A stretch of 64,000 nt of DNA from Lichtheimia corymbifera B2541 (Eukaryota > Mucoromycota > Mucoromycetes > Mucorales > Lichtheimiaceae). The notes beneath the pieces are model-generated. The model did no database searches, was not told the DNA's origin, and saw only the letters and a program-made list of their open reading frames with translations. Numbering within the stretch: the first letter of the stretch is position 1; every line of letters starts with the position of its first letter. The position numbers were made by a program, and so were the translations under genes. This document shows positions 60,310 through 64,000 of the stretch, piece after piece. The stretch is from positions 62,001 through 126,000 of the forward strand of contig JNEU01001111.1 of assembly GCA_000697475.1 (NCBI GenBank), given 5' to 3'.

Positions 60310-63300
60310 TTACAAGTGTGAGAGGGTCCACCGGATGACTTCCGAAAGATAAGCGAAATGTTGCTCCTTTGCGATGTTTTGGAATACTTTGAGTTTACGC
60401 TCCAATTCAGCTTTGCTTTGTAAAGGCAAATAATCACATCCGCATTTATCACATTGGCGCAACATGTTTTCCTTCTTGATGGTCCGGCAACGTGGGCATT
60501 GGACATCTTGCAGCTGGAAGGCAACCAACCACCGTTCAACTTGATTTGTCATGCTTTGCTCAATCATGCACTTGTCGTACTCGGTTTTGCATAAATGACA
60601 GCACCATGGCTGTGGCTGGCCATTCACGGGAATCAAGTTTTTATCACGGCATACATCAAGGTCAGCGACGTAGTTGCAATTTGTGCAAATGATTTCATGC
60701 AGCTTGACATATTGACACGGGTTTTGGAAACGTGCTTCGGGGCTAAAGTCACTCAAACCGCCAATGGATTGTAATGCATTACGCTTGACCACACGGACTT
60801 CATTCTCGAGATTTGGATCCAAGGCAAGGACAGCACATATACTCTTCACACATTCTAGCACAGGATTGGAGAGATTCAAATACGATCCTGAGAGCTGTGG
60901 AAACTTGAACTCGTCACTCGTATCTTGCCGATGTAGCATGTTGATGATCCATGTCAATAAAGTGGTCATGACTTTTTCACGTATATATAATCGCAGCTGT
61001 TGTAAACGCTCGTCGACATGCTCTTCTTGAGTTTGGTTTTCTTCGCCGTCAATCTCCATGGCTTGTCGACGTACATCACGTGGATACATCTTTTTAAGAG
61101 AGTTTGCTTTGGATAAGAAACGAATCACTGTTTCTCGGAACTGTCCTTGAACAGCCACTGGAAGATAGTCTTGTATACTCCACTCGGTCACCAAAGTTGG
61201 CTGCGCGTCCAAGTCATCTGTGTTGCTAAGGACACCCGCATAGTTGACCTCATCCATCCACGCCAATAGATCCCAGTGGTTGCCAATGCGGAGATCAAGT
61301 ACTTCAAAGAGCTGCTTGGAATGAATCGATCGCACCATGTAATCCGTATAGGCGACAGCTGTATCCATCGTGTCTTTGGCTGTAGCCACTACAATGCGAT
61401 GATAACTGGCATAGACGATTGTGGCACCCATACGTTTGATTTCAGCAACCAGTTGCATATACACCTTCTTCATCATGCCGTGAATAAGACCATACAAGCA
61501 TGGATCGTACATATTGGATCGACTGCTTCGAAGCCAACGGTGGACAGCATCCAGGATCGCCTCTCCAACAGCATTATTTTGCACCAACGCTTCTTGGAAC
61601 CATTGCTGCACCAGAGATCGTAGTAATGCAAATGTCTTGCCAGATACATTTCCATCGCCAAATGCGGACACAGTGTTGATCAATCCTTGGTTGTATTCAT
61701 CTAAGCTGTGCATCACATTGTCAAATCCAAGAACGCCTGAGGTGCCTTCGAGTTCATTAATGACGGGAGCCTCCAAGATTGTATTGAGACATAATCGCAT
61801 GATATTGATATCAACACACACGGTATGGTAAAAGGATGGATTGCATATCTCTGGATTCTCGAGATCACTGATCAATGACATGTTTTCATCGCTCTCACGG
61901 CCACCAAGATCGGGTCGTTCATTTGATGTCCACCAAAGTACCATGTCGTTCTTGATCATTTTCCGTGAAAACAGGATATCAGCAATGAAAGGAAGTGGAT
62001 CATTGGGGATGTTGCAGAAGGGAATGTTCGCATAACGAGCATGAGCAATCTTTTGGTCGATCACAGGTCCAAGGTCAAGGTATTGTCGAATGGCATGGCG
62101 ACTTGCTGGTTGCAGCCAACTCAATGCTTGTAATGCATTTTCTTTTCCTTCAGCTGGCAGAGTCAAGTATGGAAACTCGTTGATGATACGTGCATATTGG
62201 CCGAGATAGCTGACAGCACGTGGGGATCGAATAACAAGGATGGCAGGTACACGCTTGTTATCATGATATCTTGAAAGCACCTTGTTGAGTTTGCGAAGTG
62301 CGTCTCTTTCAGAATGATGAAACGATGTATCGAATTCCATAGATTCTCGATATTCAACAGTGTCGCTGCTTCCTTCTCGGCCAATGCTCTCGTGGTACAT
62401 TTCGCTGTAGATTCGTTTGATATTGGGCATTTGCTGGCTGTTGGCTTCCACACCGACCACAAAACATCGTGAAACTGGAAGATCCGCGCCAACGAGTGTA
62501 AAGAAATGACGATCCTTGCTTTGTGCATGATGCAAATAAATGTACTTGTAATCGCTAGCTTTGGTAATATATTGGCTGGTCTTATTGAGTTGGGGGACCA
62601 AATCCAATACATCAAATTCATCCTCCAATCGACTGCTAGCAACCTTGTCTTGCCCAACACGACATTGTGTACCGAGTAACAAGAGCGCACGGACTCCAAG
62701 CGGCACCTGTGTCTCGTATACACCTTCCGTTCTTCTGTCATTGAACATGTTGACCATCTTTCTGCGTTCCGATTGATAGGTTTCCTCGTCCATAATCGTT
62801 TCATACAAGTTGATGCACGGATGTGACCGAGGTAAGGTACGCACACATTTGGCCATTTGACATGATACACCAGTAATCTCTTCAGCATCCTCAATTCGAC
62901 TGTTGATATAAAAGATCCGAGGAACCACGAGTTTCAAGGCAAAGAGACGATCCTGAATAGAGACCCACATCTTAAAATGACCTGGTCGATCCGTTTCAAC
63001 AATCTGCAGAATCTCCCAGGTGCTCGAAACCAATGATCCAGTTTGTCGCCTAAAGTAACCACCAAGTCCACTGACACGTGGTGCTGCTGTTTGAGTTTCT
63101 CGTCGCTTTGCTCGCAAAAGACGTTGTCGTTTCCATTTACGCTTCTGAAACTCGAGCCAAGCGTGATAGTCATCGTGCATATCAGGCATATTCTCAGGTC
63201 GATCTTCTTCTGGTAACTCCTCCTCCTGTGCCATGACGGTCGTTTGATCACCCACTTTACGCTTCAACACACGTGCAACACGAGGTACGGGTCCACCTTG

Positions 63301-64000
63301 TGAGTTGTTTGGTGTAGCAATATCAAGTTCCTCAATATCCTGCATTTCAATGTCTTCATTCTCAGTCGCATCGACTTCAGGTGATGGCAACTGTGGTTTT
63401 TCAGCTGGTTTGAACATATCCGTGATGCGATGTTGCTTAAACTTGTCGTCTGTGGCTGCCACACGTTTGTACAACCAATCGGGGTGGCGAACACGTGGTA
63501 CAGGATTATGCACTTTTTGCATGGCAGCAGGAATTGTGATCAACTTTTGGATAACAGAGCCAAATCGCTCAAGGTAATAGGGCCAATCAAGGATATCACG
63601 AATATCAAAGCTTTCAAGCGAGTTGTCTCGGAGCCATTTCCGAAGATAATGCTTCTTGACACTGGGTTCAGCTGAGAAGATGGCAACAGGTACGGCACGT
63701 TCAGAAACAGGAAGATTGTAGGGTTGGGCTGAAATGATAAATTGACATGCAAGGCCTTTGTCCTTGACCATTTGATCACCCAAGAACTCAGCAAGACGTC
63801 GTGCAGTGCAAATGGCTGTTGATTTTTGAGAACCATAATCTGAGAGTGTCTTTGACATGCTGCGATTTTCTGAAATCAAGTCAAAGAGTTCCTCATCATG
63901 CAAATCGACCGCTTTGCTGTACAAGATATCGAGCCATTGATCCGCCACCTTGGCAACCGATGCATAGCACTCTTCAAGAGTACCACCATCCAAAAACACT
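60310..64000 (-). CDS. POL2: DNA polymerase epsilon catalytic subunit, C-terminal part (5' end outside window)
   Basis: The minus-strand frame is open from the window edge to TAA 60310-60312, 1,229 codons with no intron. This covers the end of the active polymerase module (VAKVADQWLDILYSKAVDLH, LSDYGSQKSTAICTARRLAE, LRKWLRDNSLESFDIRDILD, WPYYLERFGSVIQKLITIPA) and then the catalytically dead second B-family half that holds the CMG helicase. The C-terminal metal-binding modules are CysA (CTNCNYVADLDVC ... CCHLC) and CysB (CPRCRTIKKENMLRQCDKCG), which bind the Dpb2 subunit. A linker includes HRITDMFKPAEKP, a PIP-box-like motif lacking the Gln. It is the leading-strand replicase. The exonuclease domain and most of the polymerase active site lie outside the window. 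Confidence 0.97.
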   Translation of the reverse strand, partial: VFLDGGTLEECYASVAKVADQWLDILYSKAVDLHDEELFDLISENRSMSKTLSDYGSQKSTAICTARRLAEFLGDQMVKDKGLACQFIISAQPYNLPVSERAVPVAIFSAEPSVKKHYLRKWLRDNSLESFDIRDILDWPYYLERFGSVIQKLITIPAAMQKVHNPVPRVRHPDWLYKRVAATDDKFKQHRITDMFKPAEKPQLPSPEVDATENEDIEMQDIEELDIATPNNSQGGPVPRVARVLKRKVGDQTTVMAQEEELPEEDRPENMPDMHDDYHAWLEFQKRKWKRQRLLRAKRRETQTAAPRVSGLGGYFRRQTGSLVSSTWEILQIVETDRPGHFKMWVSIQDRLFALKLVVPRIFYINSRIEDAEEITGVSCQMAKCVRTLPRSHPCINLYETIMDEETYQSERRKMVNMFNDRRTEGVYETQVPLGVRALLLLGTQCRVGQDKVASSRLEDEFDVLDLVPQLNKTSQYITKASDYKYIYLHHAQSKDRHFFTLVGADLPVSRCFVVGVEANSQQMPNIKRIYSEMYHESIGREGSSDTVEYRESMEFDTSFHHSERDALRKLNKVLSRYHDNKRVPAILVIRSPRAVSYLGQYARIINEFPYLTLPAEGKENALQALSWLQPASRHAIRQYLDLGPVIDQKIAHARYANIPFCNIPNDPLPFIADILFSRKMIKNDMVLWWTSNERPDLGGRESDENMSLISDLENPEICNPSFYHTVCVDINIMRLCLNTILEAPVINELEGTSGVLGFDNVMHSLDEYNQGLINTVSAFGDGNVSGKTFALLRSLVQQWFQEALVQNNAVGEAILDAVHRWLRSSRSNMYDPCLYGLIHGMMKKVYMQLVAEIKRMGATIVYASYHRIVVATAKDTMDTAVAYTDYMVRSIHSKQLFEVLDLRIGNHWDLLAWMDEVNYAGVLSNTDDLDAQPTLVTEWSIQDYLPVAVQGQFRETVIRFLSKANSLKKMYPRDVRRQAMEIDGEENQTQEEHVDERLQQLRLYIREKVMTTLLTWIINMLHRQDTSDEFKFPQLSGSYLNLSNPVLECVKSICAVLALDPNLENEVRVVKRNALQSIGGLSDFSPEARFQNPCQYVKLHEIICTNCNYVADLDVCRDKNLIPVNGQPQPWCCHLCKTEYDKCMIEQSMTNQVERWLVAFQLQDVQCPRCRTIKKENMLRQCDKCGCDYLPLQSKAELERKLKVFQNIAKEQHFAYLSEVIRWTLSHL

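Overview
This is a fungal nuclear window, most likely from an early-diverging mould of the Mucorales (Mucoromycota). Protein-coding genes are split by many short GT-AG introns of roughly 50-110 bases. There is a CotH-type spore-coat protein of the kind expanded in Mucorales, a Vac7 homologue and a long DMXL-type Rav1. There are no operons, Shine-Dalgarno sites or CRISPR arrays. The species cannot be named from sequence alone. All multi-exon models are hand-spliced from reading frames, so gene ends are firmer than individual exon borders.

Bases 1-20000: the 3' end of an unknown Gln/Asn-rich gene; a NEPRO/Rmp1-like gene (-); DAHP synthase (-) diverging from a BSD-domain (BSDC1/Dos2-like) gene (+); an ornithine decarboxylase antizyme (+) whose stop codon overlaps the stop codon of a small unknown gene (-); a secreted CotH protein (-); a 9.1-kb RAV1/DMXL gene (-) for V-ATPase assembly; and a tentative 62-residue four-exon gene.

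Bases 20000-33900: cytosolic-type valyl-tRNA synthetase that ends early, an OXR1/TLDc protein, a CRIB-containing PAK kinase and DNA ligase I, all on +. Then come a UBE2H/Ubc8 ubiquitin-conjugating enzyme (-) and a tRNA-Ala(AGC).

Bases 33900-42000: a gene-poor stretch with a degenerate 160-195-base repeat (four copies in an array and a probable fifth copy 6 kb away), a diverged local duplication, a broken ankyrin-repeat gene and further decayed coding-like sequence.

Bases 42000-64000: a dense block. It holds a class I sirtuin and Mediator subunit MED16 (104 bases apart), CDK10 (+) facing VAC7 (-), a 16-cysteine metallothionein, a PTRHD1-like peptidyl-tRNA-hydrolase-fold protein, a second STE20-family kinase, a small coiled-coil protein, an intron-free multi-spanning membrane protein of unknown family, and the C-terminal 1,229 codons of DNA polymerase epsilon (POL2), which runs off the right edge.

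Most genes are housekeeping and are not functionally linked as neighbours. RAV1 and VAC7 both act on the vacuole/endolysosome, LIG1 and POL2 both act in DNA replication, and antizyme and UBE2H are both regulators of protein degradation. The most unusual items are the antizyme frameshift question, seven acidic D-[LI]-F repeats and a His-rich tract inside Rav1, a ValRS lacking its C-terminal coiled-coil arm, the repeat family, and the orphan membrane protein.
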